From: an uncultured Rubellimicrobium sp.
GTDB taxonomy: Bacteria; Pseudomonadota; Alphaproteobacteria; Rhodobacterales; Rhodobacteraceae
Direction: 5' to 3'
Assembly: GCA_902805995.1 (NCBI GenBank)
Contig: CADCUU010000144.1
Location: forward strand, 1 to 6,130
Length of the DNA stretch: 6,130 nt
Position numbers and translations under genes: made by a program
Notes under the pieces: model-generated
The model's database searches: none
The model's input: the letters and a program-made list of their open reading frames with translations, nothing else
What the model was told of the DNA's origin: nothing
Shown here: positions 5,956-6,130 of the stretch, one piece after another
Position numbering within the stretch: the first letter of the stretch is position 1
How the letters are laid out: every line of letters begins with the position of its first letter

Positions 5956-6130
5956 CCATATTCAGCGACCGAACCCGCCTGGGTCAGGCAGCCAACCACG
6001 ACGCCCACTTGCAGCACACCTCGAAGCGCCCAGTAGTTGCGCCGCTCGGTCCAGGGCAGAAGCGCCACCGCCGCCGCGCCGCATGCGCGGACTTTCGAGA
6101 ACGCTTTCACCAGCAGCATGAGCCGATCGA
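5820..6130 (-). CDS. Unrecognised open frame at right edge, possibly 3' end of a longer gene
   Basis: A minus-strand frame is open from the window edge to a TAG at 5822-5820. The first ATG lies at 6119 and would give 99 residues; there are no stops between it and the edge, so the true start may be outside. The segment outside the deacetylase gene (6119 to 5956) has high G or C at third positions and encodes hydrophobic stretches (ACGAAAVALLPW and LRGVLQVGVVVGCL), as in a membrane-associated or secreted protein. The last third overlaps the 3' end of the deacetylase antisense by about 136 bases, which is more than normal for convergent genes. It may be chance in high-GC DNA. No family recognised. 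Confidence 0.25.
   Translation of the reverse strand, partial: DRLMLLVKAFSKVRACGAAAVALLPWTERRNYWALRGVLQVGVVVGCLTQAGSVAEYGQSALPNSPDRAALIRSSAPPTDRMSKPSLFAQLRMRFSSRGRVS

Overview
The window is high-GC DNA whose gene content fits an alphaproteobacterium, probably Rhodobacterales. The reasons are the CUT1-type sugar ABC importer, the rhizobial/roseobacter-style TFDDFP polysaccharide deacetylase, the HlyU-like fragment and the type of IS3 orfA remnant. Taxonomy is inferred from protein style only. It reads as an accessory, rearranged region, for example a plasmid or an IS-rich chromosomal segment.

Left end (1-1266): a mosaic of broken genes. A minus-strand IS3-family transposase orfA fragment with its presumed terminal sequence abuts a short plus-strand piece of an HlyU-family gene. 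That piece runs in the same reading frame, across a TAG codon at 367-369, into an ABC-transporter ATPase of the UgpC/MalK/MsmK type. The ATPase has lost its first ~60 residues, including Walker A, but keeps the Q-loop, signature, Walker B, H-loop and C-terminal regulatory region.

Centre (1344-4511, minus strand): a tightly packed, apparently intact operon. In transcription order it encodes a periplasmic solute-binding protein, a MalF-type permease and a MalG-type permease (CUT1 family). The junctions are a TGATG overlap and a 1-nt gap. The operon converges on the broken ATPase, so the importer has no working ATPase of its own in this window. It is either decaying, or powered by an ATPase encoded elsewhere, as known for shared CUT1 ATPases.

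Right end (4512-6130): a ~670-bp divergent intergenic region holds a candidate operator-like inverted repeat just upstream of the binding-protein gene and a short unrecognised coding-like remnant. Then comes a complete plus-strand NodB-fold polysaccharide deacetylase without a signal peptide. A minus-strand open frame at the right edge may be the end of another gene, but I do not recognise it.

I do not see a convincing new biological system. The most notable signal is the double-fusion scar at 1-400, which disarms the ATPase facing an otherwise complete importer.
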